From Stenotrophomonas sp. PS02289 (lineage in GTDB: Bacteria > Pseudomonadota > Gammaproteobacteria > Xanthomonadales > Xanthomonadaceae): 45,466 nt of DNA. Below the pieces are notes generated by a model that ran no database searches, was not told the origin of the DNA, and was given only the letters and a program-made list of their open reading frames with translations. The position numbers were made by a program, and so were the translations under genes. The stretch spans positions 1-45,466 of the forward strand of contig NZ_JASCOZ010000017.1 of the NCBI RefSeq assembly GCF_029960115.1. The letters run 5' to 3'. How positions within the stretch are numbered: position 1 is the stretch's first letter; every line of letters starts with the position of its first letter. Positions 1-8,856 of the stretch are shown piece by piece.

Positions 1-38
1 GAATAAGGCATGGCCGCGATCAGGTGTGCGCCAAACGC

Positions 39-106
39 GTAGAGCCACGCCCTGCGTGGCTGGGACGTTCCCGGTGCGCGCGCAGCCACGCAGGGCGTGG
101 CTCTAC
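39..106. repeat. Inverted pair of GTAG-type REP palindromes
   Basis: Two facing copies of one element. The left copy (39-61) begins GTAG and carries AGCCACGC, loop CCT, GCGTGGCT. The right copy (84-106) is its exact reverse complement and ends in CTAC. Each can form an 8-bp hairpin, and the pair can form a larger cruciform. The GTAG head and stem match the GTAG-headed REPs known from Stenotrophomonas. The right copy supplies the TAG stop codon of the GH146 gene on the minus strand. As an RNA hairpin at the end of a long transcript it may act as a 3' stabiliser or terminator (inference). Confidence 0.85.
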
Positions 107-2451
107 GCTGCATGGATCAGCCAGCCACCGAACAGTGGGCCAGCGGTATCGCCATGCTGGGGCTCGAACCGGAACCTCAATGGCTGCCCCCCACGCGTAA
201 GCGCATGGGGCAACACGTAGTCGTGGTCCACAAAATCCAGCACCTGCCCGCGCTCGACCTCCACCTTCACGGCAAGGGCACCGTTCACCAGGATGTTGAA
301 GCGCCCCTTGTCGCTGCCCCAGAAGCGCAGGCGCAGCGCCAGCGGCTGGGGGCTGCCCTGCATCACGAATTCCACGAAGCCCTTGCCGCGTACGTCCCGG
401 CACTGCTGTCGCCGGTAGGCCGCTGAGAAAGAGGTGTCACTGGTCAGGCCGTGTGCCTTCTCGGAGGCCTCGTTGCCGAACTGGATCATATCCACCGCAC
501 TGGCCTGCAGCTGCGCGCGCTTCGCGATCACCTGTTCGCGGCGTTGCGCTTCAGCGGTCCATTGGGCGGCATCCATGCGCTTGAAGTACAGCGCGCTGCG
601 TCGGTCGTGCTGGGCGAAGAAGGGAGAGAACTCCAGCGCCTGCGGTCGCGTCGTGCTGGCAAGGTAGCGGCCCGGCTCAGGCAACGCGGTGAAGCCACCC
701 AGCGGCGACGTATCGGCGACCAGTGCGGGATCGGGCGCGTCCCAGGGATCGCTGACCGGGCCAAGATCGGCCGCAAGCGCCAGCGGACCGCGCATCACCA
801 CCACGGTATCGGTGTCGCCGGCGGCGTGTTCCAGGCGCAACGGCGTGGCCAGGTCCAGCTCAACGACATCGCCGGTCTTCCACCGACGCTCCAGCAACGC
901 GTAACCGTCCTGCAGGGTGCCTGATGCCTTTCGGCCGTTTACCTTCAGCGCGAAGCGTCCTTCCGTCCAGGCCGGAATCCGCAGCAGCAGCCGCTGCGGT
1001 GCAGCGGCGTCCGCGCGCGTCACCTGCAGGCGCACCTGTCCATTGAGCGGGACGCCGCTGTCCAGAGTGAGAGCGAGCCCGCCCTGCTTCCAGTCCAGCG
1101 TGGACGGGATATAGAGATTGACGTACAGCGACTGCCCATCCTGCCAGTAGATGGAATCGCCGAACTGGGCATGCGCCTCCATGCCGCTGCCCACGCAGCA
1201 CCAGAACGAATCGAACTTGTCGGAGAAGCCGCGCTCGCCCCCCGTGATCATGGGCGTCATGTAGGTGAACATGCCCGTTTCCGGATGCTGCGCTGACATC
1301 GTGTGATTGAGCAGGGTCCGCTCGTAGTAGTCGAAATACCGCGCTTGCGGCGTCCATTGGTACAGGTGCCGGGTCAGCTTGAGCATGTTGTAGCTGTTGC
1401 AGTGCTCGCAGGTCTGTTCGGTGAGGAACGCCGCAATGGTGTCGGGCTGCTGGAAGTACTCGCGGTCGGCATTGCCGCCGATGACATAGCTGTAGTGCGC
1501 GGTCACCGTTTCCCAGAAGAAGCGCGCCGCAGCGGCGGAATCGAGATCGCCGGTAACCTCGAACTGGCGGGCCTCGCCAATGAATTTGGGCACCTGGGTG
1601 TTGGCGTGATGGTGCGGCAGGTTGTCCCGGGCAGCGATGGCCGGGTCGACGATGCCTTCGTGGCGCAGCCGCTTGCCGATGGCGATCCAGCGCGGGTTGT
1701 CCGTGCGCGCGCCGAGCTCGATGTACGATTCGTTGAGGCCGCCGAACTCGGTGGCCAGCAGGGACTGCATCTGATCGTGATCGAGCGCGTCGAAGACATC
1801 GGCCAGGTAGCTCGCCAGCGGCAGCAGCACCGGTAGCGCCTGCGTGTTGCCTGCCAGCGCGTCGGCATCGAGCAGGCCCGCGAACAGCTTGTGCACCGTG
1901 TACAGCGGTGACCAGCTGCCATTGATGTTGAACTTGCTTCCGGTCACCGCGCCCGCGCGGATCTGTTCGAAGACCTGCTTGCCCCCTTCGATGTTGCCAG
2001 CATCGGTCTTGCGGGTCAGGCCGCCGACGTAGCCATCCTTGTCCTGGGCCTGCGCACGGGCCAGCTCGGAGACGATGTAGTCGATGCGTTGCCGGACCTG
2101 CACATCGCGGGTCTGCGCGTACAGCTTGGACAGTGCGCTGAGGTAGTGCCCCAGCGTGTGGCCGGCGATGGTGTCGCCTTCCCACCCGCCGTACACCGCA
2201 CCCTTGGGCGGCAGACCGGCCTGCTGCAGGAAGTTGTGCAGCAGGCGATCCGGCTCCAGCTCGAACAGATAGCGGCGGTTGACCTGCAGCGAATCCAGGA
2301 ACATCGAGGGTTTGAGCGTCACATCCTGCAAGGGCAGCGCGGTGACCCGGCCGGCGGTGGACGCGGCCACGTCCAGCGGGAAGCGCAGCATGCCGGCGGC
2401 GATAGCCAGTGCGCTCCACTGCAGGAAACGACGGCGGGACGGGTCAGTCAT
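103..2451 (-). CDS. Tat-exported GH146/GH127-type beta-L-arabinofuranosidase
   Basis: A 782-aa retaining glycosidase predicted to release beta-L-arabinofuranose, the sugar attached to hydroxyproline in extensins. The N-terminus has a twin-arginine signal (RRRFLQWSA, residues 6-14) followed by a hydrophobic stretch, so export is by Tat. The clan zinc-thiolate site is visible: E349 and C351 in EHCNSYNMLKL, and C418-C419 in FWCCVGSGME. In GH127/GH146 one of the paired cysteines is the nucleophile and the others bind zinc. The HCNSYNMLKL and WCCVGSGME motifs fit GH146 better than GH127. I chose the start at 2451 because GAGGAGG lies 5 nt upstream; the open frame extends further to 2568 but without support. 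It is the last gene of the operon, 19 nt after the preceding glycosidase. Its TAG stop lies in a REP. Family certain; exact substrate inferred. Confidence 0.9.
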   Translation of the reverse strand: MTDPSRRRFLQWSALAIAAGMLRFPLDVAASTAGRVTALPLQDVTLKPSMFLDSLQVNRRYLFELEPDRLLHNFLQQAGLPPKGAVYGGWEGDTIAGHTLGHYLSALSKLYAQTRDVQVRQRIDYIVSELARAQAQDKDGYVGGLTRKTDAGNIEGGKQVFEQIRAGAVTGSKFNINGSWSPLYTVHKLFAGLLDADALAGNTQALPVLLPLASYLADVFDALDHDQMQSLLATEFGGLNESYIELGARTDNPRWIAIGKRLRHEGIVDPAIAARDNLPHHHANTQVPKFIGEARQFEVTGDLDSAAAARFFWETVTAHYSYVIGGNADREYFQQPDTIAAFLTEQTCEHCNSYNMLKLTRHLYQWTPQARYFDYYERTLLNHTMSAQHPETGMFTYMTPMITGGERGFSDKFDSFWCCVGSGMEAHAQFGDSIYWQDGQSLYVNLYIPSTLDWKQGGLALTLDSGVPLNGQVRLQVTRADAAAPQRLLLRIPAWTEGRFALKVNGRKASGTLQDGYALLERRWKTGDVVELDLATPLRLEHAAGDTDTVVVMRGPLALAADLGPVSDPWDAPDPALVADTSPLGGFTALPEPGRYLASTTRPQALEFSPFFAQHDRRSALYFKRMDAAQWTAEAQRREQVIAKRAQLQASAVDMIQFGNEASEKAHGLTSDTSFSAAYRRQQCRDVRGKGFVEFVMQGSPQPLALRLRFWGSDKGRFNILVNGALAVKVEVERGQVLDFVDHDYVLPHALTRGGQPLRFRFEPQHGDTAGPLFGGWLIHAA

Positions 2452-2470
2452 CAAAACCTCCTCGATGGAT

Positions 2471-4831
2471 TCAGCCATAGCGGGCCTGCACGTGCACGGT
2501 GGCTCCGGCGGCAAAGGGCAGCGGCACGCGATCGTGGTGGGGGCCGCCAAGCTTGGCCGCCTTGCCATTCACCGATACGTCCAGCAGCCGGGTGCCCGCC
2601 GGTACCCGCAGAGTCAGCCACGTGTTGGCGGGTTGATTCGGAGGCAAGGTCACCTCGGCCTCGATGCGCTGCTGCGCCGGCTCCGCCCACAACCTCAGGC
2701 CAACCCGGCCCCAGGGCGTAGGCGCGTCCTGCAGCACGATCGGCTGCCCGGTGGCCAACCAGTCGCGCGGCACCGCGCGGGCTAGATGCAGATCCTGTTC
2801 CTCGTCGAAGACCAGCATCCAGCGCAGCAACAGCGGTACCGTCATCTGCGCGGGCATGCAGAACAACGGCATGCCGCCGGTGATGCCGGCCACTTCGCCT
2901 GCGGTCCAGCTGCCGCGCGTATGTGCCTGGTAACGGTGGGCATACAGGAACAGCAGATATTCCTCGATCCGATCGAGCCGCAGCAGCTGCTGGGCGTAGC
3001 CATAGGAAATGAAGCCGAGGATGTCGCGCCCCTCCGGCGTGGGCTTCCAGATGTTGGAGACGATGCCCAGCGTGGTGCCACCATGGCCGCGCAGGCAGTC
3101 GATCACCAGGTTGGCAAGATCCGGCGGCAGCACGTCGGCCTGCAGCAGTTCGGCATAGGAACGATGCGACCACAGCTGTTCGCTCTTGCTGGGATCTTCC
3201 TGCGACATCGCCTGGCGGAAGGTTTCGGTGGTGCCCGGCAGCGGGCCCAGGTAGGCCGGCTGCAGGTCCTGTCGGATATCCGCACGGATGCTTTCCAGCA
3301 GGCGCTGGCGCAATTGCCGGGCGCGGCGTTGCCAGTGGCGGCCGGTTCCATCGTTGCCGGTCAGCGTCGGCCACACCGCGGCGATGTCCTCCCAGCCCCG
3401 GATCGTCAGCGCGCTGTTGCCGAAATACGGCTTCCACCACAGTGTGGGATCGGGATACAGGCAAGCGTCCGACTCACTCCAGCCGTGGATGAGACCGTAG
3501 CCTCGATCACTGCGCGGCAACGCCAGGCTTGCGTCGTGCAGTTCGACCAGCAGCGCGGCGGTCGCTTCGACCTTGCTCTGGTGCCGACGCAGCAACGCCA
3601 TGTCCCCGGTGTAGCGGACGTAGCGCGCCAACAGTGACAAGGTCAGACCGAACTGCCCGACCTGTGGGCCGCGCATGTTCACCAGACCGTCGTCCTGGGT
3701 GTACTCGCTCAGATAGTTGTCCAGCACCGCCCTCGCCTGCGCGAAGCGGCCCCACTCCAGGTTGGCATACAGCGAACTGGTGAAGGTGTCCTGGAAGCCG
3801 TCGTACTCGTTGCCGGCGTAGTCCCGGTCCACCGCGCCGTATTTCGGATACACCCCGCCCGGACGCACCACCAGCTCACGCGCGAACGCGAAGCGGGCCA
3901 GATCGGACCAGCTCGCATCGGGGAGCGTTGCGGGGCTGGCTTCGGCCAGCTGCGCCTGCCAGCTCGCCGCGAAGTCGATCAGCCCACGGTAAAAGTCCTC
4001 GGCGCTGGCACCGTGGCGGCGCGGTGGGAAATCGGGGTAGCTGTAGCCCGTGACCGTACGCACCGCCTTGCCGTGCTCGACCAGCACGGTGCGATGCCAG
4101 GTCTGCACGATGAAGCGGTCGTGCGCGTTGACATCGGCGAACACCGACACGTCATACCAGCGCCCCTCACCGGCATGCACCACTTTGTGCACGGCCGGCA
4201 TCCAGCCGCCCAGCAGCCCCTCGTCGCGATGCGCCACCTTGTCCGCGTCGGCCAGCTCCGGGAACGCGTGAATCGGCCGGTAGGTACGGCTGCGCCCGTC
4301 AGGGTAGATCTGCATGGTGTCATTACCCTGCACCGTGCCGACGAAGGTGGTCCAGGGCAGTCGCCCGTTGTGGTCTTTTGGATCCAGCCGGGACCCGGGC
4401 GGCGGGGCGACATCGCGCACGGCGGCCTCATTCGGGTCTCCCCCGCGCAGCAACCGGTCGGCCAGCAGGTCCGCCTCGGCCATCGCCAGCTCGGCCAGCG
4501 GCAGCCCGAGGTACGGCGGTGCCTCGCTGCCCCACACCGCCTCGGTGCGCTTGCTGAGATTCAGCACGCCCGCTGCGCAGGTCAGCACCAACGCCCCCTG
4601 CGACGTGCGCAGATCTTCATGTACGGTCCAGCGCGCACCACGATGCTCGAACGTGGTCAGCGCCGTGAAGCCGCTGAGATCAACCGTCGCCGCAGGCTCC
4701 AGCAACGGTGCCGGTGGCGCGGCCACGGCCGGGGTGGAATCTCCCGGGGCAACAGCGCTGGCAAGGGACGGCAGCAGGCTCATGCCGGCGGTAGCCACCG
4801 CGCCCTGACGCAGGAATGTTCTGCGATCCAT
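2471..4831 (-). CDS. Tat-exported six-hairpin glycosidase-like protein, possibly GH121
   Basis: A 786-aa protein with a Tat signal (RRTFLRQG at 3-10, cleavage probably near residue 27). An N-terminal beta-rich part (about 50-290) precedes a helical region (about 300-680) with the repeated aromatic and acidic pattern of (alpha/alpha)6 glycosidases, and a small beta domain closes it (about 690-786). Candidate catalytic acids are E342 (NEYDGFQDTF), E453 (GWSESDA) and E646 (SWTAGEVAG). I could not assign a family from motifs. Xanthomonas species carry a GH146-GH121-GH43 set for hydroxyproline-linked beta-arabino-oligosaccharides, and GH121 has an (alpha/alpha)6 barrel with three widely spaced glutamates, so a GH121-like beta-arabinobiosidase is my best guess. 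GH78-like alpha-L-rhamnosidase is an alternative. It is the first gene of a two-gene block with the GH146 gene. Confidence 0.7.
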   Translation of the reverse strand: MDRRTFLRQGAVATAGMSLLPSLASAVAPGDSTPAVAAPPAPLLEPAATVDLSGFTALTTFEHRGARWTVHEDLRTSQGALVLTCAAGVLNLSKRTEAVWGSEAPPYLGLPLAELAMAEADLLADRLLRGGDPNEAAVRDVAPPPGSRLDPKDHNGRLPWTTFVGTVQGNDTMQIYPDGRSRTYRPIHAFPELADADKVAHRDEGLLGGWMPAVHKVVHAGEGRWYDVSVFADVNAHDRFIVQTWHRTVLVEHGKAVRTVTGYSYPDFPPRRHGASAEDFYRGLIDFAASWQAQLAEASPATLPDASWSDLARFAFARELVVRPGGVYPKYGAVDRDYAGNEYDGFQDTFTSSLYANLEWGRFAQARAVLDNYLSEYTQDDGLVNMRGPQVGQFGLTLSLLARYVRYTGDMALLRRHQSKVEATAALLVELHDASLALPRSDRGYGLIHGWSESDACLYPDPTLWWKPYFGNSALTIRGWEDIAAVWPTLTGNDGTGRHWQRRARQLRQRLLESIRADIRQDLQPAYLGPLPGTTETFRQAMSQEDPSKSEQLWSHRSYAELLQADVLPPDLANLVIDCLRGHGGTTLGIVSNIWKPTPEGRDILGFISYGYAQQLLRLDRIEEYLLFLYAHRYQAHTRGSWTAGEVAGITGGMPLFCMPAQMTVPLLLRWMLVFDEEQDLHLARAVPRDWLATGQPIVLQDAPTPWGRVGLRLWAEPAQQRIEAEVTLPPNQPANTWLTLRVPAGTRLLDVSVNGKAAKLGGPHHDRVPLPFAAGATVHVQARYG

Positions 4832-4908
4832 TCAACCCCACCTGTGGTGACGAGTCTCCATGCTGCGCGGTGCGACCTTTGCCGTCTTGTTGCCGAGCGA
4901 TGACATCG

Positions 4909-4924
4909 ATGCGGCTTTCCGCAT
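4909..4924. promoter_or_regulatory. Palindrome upstream of the glycosidase pair, candidate operator
   Basis: ATGCGG-CTTT-CCGCAT, a 6-bp-arm palindrome in the only sizeable gap (105 nt) inside the long minus-strand gene run, upstream of the six-hairpin glycosidase. It matches 14 of 16 positions of the palindrome in the epimerase/AraC divergent region (21476-21491, read on the opposite strand). A shared binding site for the PAS-AraC regulator and an internal promoter are inferred. No clear -10/-35 was recognised. Confidence 0.45.
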
Positions 4925-4936
4925 ACTTTCAAGCGT

Positions 4937-6544
4937 TCAGTAGGTGCCCACGGTCACGCGCAGCACCGGAGGATCCTCGCGTACGAAGTTGAGGCCGTAG
5001 TCGGTCTGGTCGCCATTGAGCAGCCGCTCGAACTGCCACTTTCCGTCTACGTAGTGGCCCTGTTCCACCCGCAACAGCTGCCCATGCAGCGCATCGTTGG
5101 CGACGCGCACGAACTCCGCGCGGGCAGAGAAACCGGTCAGCAGGAACTGGTCCGCGGCCGTCTGCACGACCAGCAAGCGGCCACCATGGTCGGCATTGCC
5201 GGGCAGAATCGGATCGGCATCGCCCCAGTACGGCGCGCCGTAGGACACACGCACCTCCCAGTCGCCGAAACGCAGGGTGCGCCGGGGTTGACCCGGCTGC
5301 TCGGCCACGGCCTGCAGCCGGCCCTCGAAAGCGGCCTTCGCAATCAGCCGCTGCAAGGGCGCGAGCTGGCCGAAGTTGGCGGCATGCACGGTGGTCGCCG
5401 CGCGCTTTTCCGGCGAATCCAGCCCGTCCATGCCGAACACCGAGAAGCCGATCCCGCCCTGCCCCAGCACGTGGAACAGGTAGGGGGCGGTGCCCGGCTC
5501 GAAGCCGGTTTCCGACACCCAGGCCGGATTGTCCGGGCGCGCAAATTGGCCGATGACCTTGGTGTACTCGGTGTAGTCGGTGGTGTAGATGTCGGTGCCG
5601 ATGAAGTCGATCGACGGGGTGGCCGCACGCCACAGGTCGAATACGTTGACCGTTGCCCCGCCGGAGGGATAGTCCACACCCGGATAGCGCTTGCCCTTGT
5701 AGCGCAACCACGTGTTCACATACATCGGCATGTCGTAGGCGCGCTTGCCAGCCGCCGCCACCTGTTCGATGTAGTGAGCGGTGGCGTATGCGTTGAACGC
5801 TTCATCGGCCTCCGGTCCGAACACCTCCCGCCAGCTGCCGGTCGGCTTACCCAACCGGGTGGTGATGGCCGCCGGCACCGGCTGGGCGAACGCGGCGTTG
5901 GCGGCAGCGCCGTGGTCGCGCACCGCGCCGATCGCGCCCGGTTCATTCTCCACCTGGACCAGGATCACGGTGTGGCGCTGGCCGTCGACCTTGCGAAGAT
6001 GCTGCATCAATGCAGTGAATGCGCGCGCATCCGCCTCGACATTCGCGCGAACGTGTGGCGACAGCACATCCACGGGCTCGCCACGCTCGTCCAGAGTTCG
6101 CGGGTACGTCACTGCATCACGCTTGATCCACTCGGGCACGTAGTGCATCTGTCCGTTCTTCCAGCTGCCGAACCACAGCAGCGCGACCCGCAGGTTGCGC
6201 CGGCGGGCCTGCTCGATCAGCGCGTCCACATTGGTCGTGTCGTACTGACCCGGTGCCGGCTCGAACTGCTCCCAGTAGATCGGGGCCTCCACGGTATTGG
6301 CGTTCAGTGCCACCACCTGGTCCAGCGCCCCGGGCAGGACGGCGGGCCAAGCGCTGGAGTTGTGCAACTGGGCGGCCAGCACGGTATACGGTTCACTGTC
6401 GACCAGCAGCGCGTGCCGCCCGTTCTCGGTGACGAAGCGTGGCATCTGTTCAGCCGCGAGCGCAGGCAGGCACAGGCACGCCAGTAGCAGGCCGATCACG
6501 CGCAACGCCAGGTGCCGGCGCAAGGAGATCAGGGAGACGGTCAT
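4937..6544 (-). CDS. Exported GH35 beta-galactosidase-like enzyme with DUF5597-type C-terminus
   Basis: A 535-aa protein with a Sec signal peptide (cleavage likely after ALA, about residue 30). A TIM-barrel occupies about 35-380. The GH35 acid/base is seen in VENE (E201) and the nucleophile in VSETGF (E345), both at usual positions. The C-terminal part (about 390-535) resembles the DUF5597 tail of bacterial GH35 proteins. Expected activity is removal of terminal beta-galactose, a sugar found on arabinogalactan proteins; the real substrate is unknown. Its ATG overlaps the stop of the upstream S9 peptidase gene by 4 nt, so the two are probably translationally coupled. That ties sugar removal to peptide cleavage in the periplasm. 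Confidence 0.85.
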   Translation of the reverse strand: MTVSLISLRRHLALRVIGLLLACLCLPALAAEQMPRFVTENGRHALLVDSEPYTVLAAQLHNSSAWPAVLPGALDQVVALNANTVEAPIYWEQFEPAPGQYDTTNVDALIEQARRRNLRVALLWFGSWKNGQMHYVPEWIKRDAVTYPRTLDERGEPVDVLSPHVRANVEADARAFTALMQHLRKVDGQRHTVILVQVENEPGAIGAVRDHGAAANAAFAQPVPAAITTRLGKPTGSWREVFGPEADEAFNAYATAHYIEQVAAAGKRAYDMPMYVNTWLRYKGKRYPGVDYPSGGATVNVFDLWRAATPSIDFIGTDIYTTDYTEYTKVIGQFARPDNPAWVSETGFEPGTAPYLFHVLGQGGIGFSVFGMDGLDSPEKRAATTVHAANFGQLAPLQRLIAKAAFEGRLQAVAEQPGQPRRTLRFGDWEVRVSYGAPYWGDADPILPGNADHGGRLLVVQTAADQFLLTGFSARAEFVRVANDALHGQLLRVEQGHYVDGKWQFERLLNGDQTDYGLNFVREDPPVLRVTVGTY

Positions 6545-8856
6545 CGCGGTGCGTCCTTTTCTGCATTCCAGCGCGGCGTGGGCGCGCGCATCAGGTGGCG
6601 TACGAAGAAATCAAACTGGCGCCGGGTGACGTAGTCGATGGGCCCCGTGGAACGGCCCACGGAATGCTCGCCACCGGGGACGTTCAACAGGTCGAAGTCC
6701 TTACCGGCCTTGATCAGCGCATCAACCACCTGTGCAGTCGAGGCCGGATCGACATTGCTGTCCTGCTCGCCGACCACCAGCAGCAGGTCGCCACGCAGGT
6801 TGGCTGCATGGGTCACGCCGGAGGCGCGCTCGTAGCTGGCATCCACCGGCCAGCCCATCCACTGCTCGTTCCAGCTGATCTTGTCCATGCGGTTGTCGAA
6901 GCAGCCGGCCAAGGCCACACCGACCGTGTACAGCTCGGGATGCCGCTCCAGCGCGCCCAGCGTGCTCTGCCCTCCGGCCGATGCGCCATAGATGCCCACA
7001 CCGCCGGAGATGTCATAGGACGGATCTTTGGCCGCCAGCGCCTTGTGCCAGGCGATGCGGTCGGGGAAGCCGGAATCGCCCAGGTTCTTCCAGGCCACGT
7101 CATGGAAGGACTTCGACCGGTGCGCGGTGCCCATGCCGTCGATCTGCACCACGATGAAGCCGAGGTCGGCCAGCGCCTGCATGCCGATCTGCTTGTCGCC
7201 ACCGGAGTGGTAGCCGAACGGCCAGAACGTCGTGGGCACGAAGGCGTCGTGCGGGCCGGCGTAGATGTTCTCGATCACCGGGTAGCGGCGCTTCGGATCG
7301 TAGTCACGCGGCCGCACCACCATGCCCCAGATGTCGGTGCGGCCGTCGCGGCCCTTGGCCACGAAGCTTTCCGGTGCTTTCCAGCCGGCCGCAAGCAGCC
7401 GCGAGATGTCGCCGCGCGCCAGCTCGCGGACCGGTGTGCCGTCGATCCGGTGCAGCGCCGCGACCGGGGCAATGTCCGGGCGCGAGTACACGTCGATGTA
7501 ATAGCGCCCATCCGAGGAGATGGAAACATCGTGGTCAGCCGGTGCGTGGGTCAGACGGGTCAGGTTGCGGCCGTCGAAGTCCACGCTGAACAGATGCCGC
7601 TGGTACGGGTCCTGGCCCGCGTCCATGCCACTGGCGCTGAACCAGATCCGCCGTTGGGCATCGTCGACGTGCAGCACGTCACGTACCACCCAGTCGCCCC
7701 GGGTGATCTGCTGACGCACGCGTCCATCAGCGCCATCGATGAGGTACAGGTGCCGCCAGCCGTCGCGCTCGGAGATCCAGAGCAGCTCCCTGCCCTGCCC
7801 TCCAACGTCGTGCAGGAAGGTGCGATCGGCATACACAAAGGTGTCTGCCTTCTCTTCAACGGCCGCGTGCGCCTTGCCGGTGTCCGCCTCAACCGCGACC
7901 ACGCGCACCGTCTGGAAGCCACGCGCTACGTACTCGAGACCGAAGCTGCTGCTGTCGGCGCGCCATTCAATGGGTGACAGCGAATATGGGTTCGACAGCA
8001 ACGGCGTGTCGATGATCCTGCGATTGCCCGCCAGGTCGAACAGGACGGGTTGCTCGACATCGACCGCGTCCCCGGGCTTGGGATACAGCTGGGTCTTCAG
8101 CACAGGCTGCACCTGGCCGGCTGGTGCACTTTCAACACGTGTCACCAGGCGCGGGAATCCCGGCGTCACCCGGTACAACGCCAGATGCCGGGAGTCCGGC
8201 GACCACGCGATGGTTTCCGGATCGTAGAAGCCATCGCCGCGTCCATCGTGGGTCAGCCGTGTGATCTTGCCGTCGGCCACATGGCGCAACACCAGGTTGA
8301 AGCCCTCGGCATAGGCTTCCCACTGACCGTCCGGCGAACGACGCGGCGTGTTGTCGGCCGGCACGCGCAGATCGCGCACCACGCCGAAGCCACGCGGGCG
8401 GCCTGCACGCGTGACCGGCGCGCAGACGTAGTCGGTCAGGGTGCAACGCCACGCCGCATAGGTGCTGTCCAAAGTGAAGCGGATCGCACCATTGGGGTTG
8501 GAACCATCCGCCACATAGCTGAACTGCGAGAACGGCAGCTTCAAGGGCGTAACGACCTGGCCACTGGCGGTGGACAATCCCTGCGCCAGGCGCACCGCGT
8601 CGAAGGCCGGCTGCAGCTGCGGGCTGTCCGGCGTACCCAGCACGAATGCAAAGCCGCCTTCAACTGTGTGCCGATAGTAGAAGTGTCCATCGCCGCGCCA
8701 CTGCGCCGGGAAGGCCACGTCGCGGGTCAGCCCGCTCCAGACGTCGCGCAGCCCCAGCGAGCGGCGATAGTCATCAACACCCGGAGCGGCCGCCACCGTG
8801 GCACTTGCGTAGACCAGGCCGACCAGCGTCAGCACCCGCACCACCCTATTCGCCAT
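6541..8856 (-). CDS. Exported S9 family prolyl oligopeptidase / dipeptidyl-peptidase IV-like
   Basis: A 771-aa serine peptidase with a Sec signal (residues 1-23, cut near ATVAAA). The N-terminal half (about 40-500) is the beta-propeller of DPP-IV-type enzymes and the C-terminal part is the alpha/beta hydrolase. The catalytic triad is S626 in YGASAGGQ, D699 in GEQDSNVD and H731 in GGEHSV; S-to-D spacing is close to, and D-to-H spacing matches, that of DPP-IV. The nucleophile elbow is GASAGG rather than the common GWSYGG. S9 enzymes cut after proline or alanine, which suits Pro/Hyp-rich peptides. The start overlaps the permease stop by 11 nt and the stop overlaps the GH35 start. Dipeptidyl versus endopeptidase activity cannot be told from sequence. 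Confidence 0.88.
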   Translation of the reverse strand: MANRVVRVLTLVGLVYASATVAAAPGVDDYRRSLGLRDVWSGLTRDVAFPAQWRGDGHFYYRHTVEGGFAFVLGTPDSPQLQPAFDAVRLAQGLSTASGQVVTPLKLPFSQFSYVADGSNPNGAIRFTLDSTYAAWRCTLTDYVCAPVTRAGRPRGFGVVRDLRVPADNTPRRSPDGQWEAYAEGFNLVLRHVADGKITRLTHDGRGDGFYDPETIAWSPDSRHLALYRVTPGFPRLVTRVESAPAGQVQPVLKTQLYPKPGDAVDVEQPVLFDLAGNRRIIDTPLLSNPYSLSPIEWRADSSSFGLEYVARGFQTVRVVAVEADTGKAHAAVEEKADTFVYADRTFLHDVGGQGRELLWISERDGWRHLYLIDGADGRVRQQITRGDWVVRDVLHVDDAQRRIWFSASGMDAGQDPYQRHLFSVDFDGRNLTRLTHAPADHDVSISSDGRYYIDVYSRPDIAPVAALHRIDGTPVRELARGDISRLLAAGWKAPESFVAKGRDGRTDIWGMVVRPRDYDPKRRYPVIENIYAGPHDAFVPTTFWPFGYHSGGDKQIGMQALADLGFIVVQIDGMGTAHRSKSFHDVAWKNLGDSGFPDRIAWHKALAAKDPSYDISGGVGIYGASAGGQSTLGALERHPELYTVGVALAGCFDNRMDKISWNEQWMGWPVDASYERASGVTHAANLRGDLLLVVGEQDSNVDPASTAQVVDALIKAGKDFDLLNVPGGEHSVGRSTGPIDYVTRRQFDFFVRHLMRAPTPRWNAEKDAPR

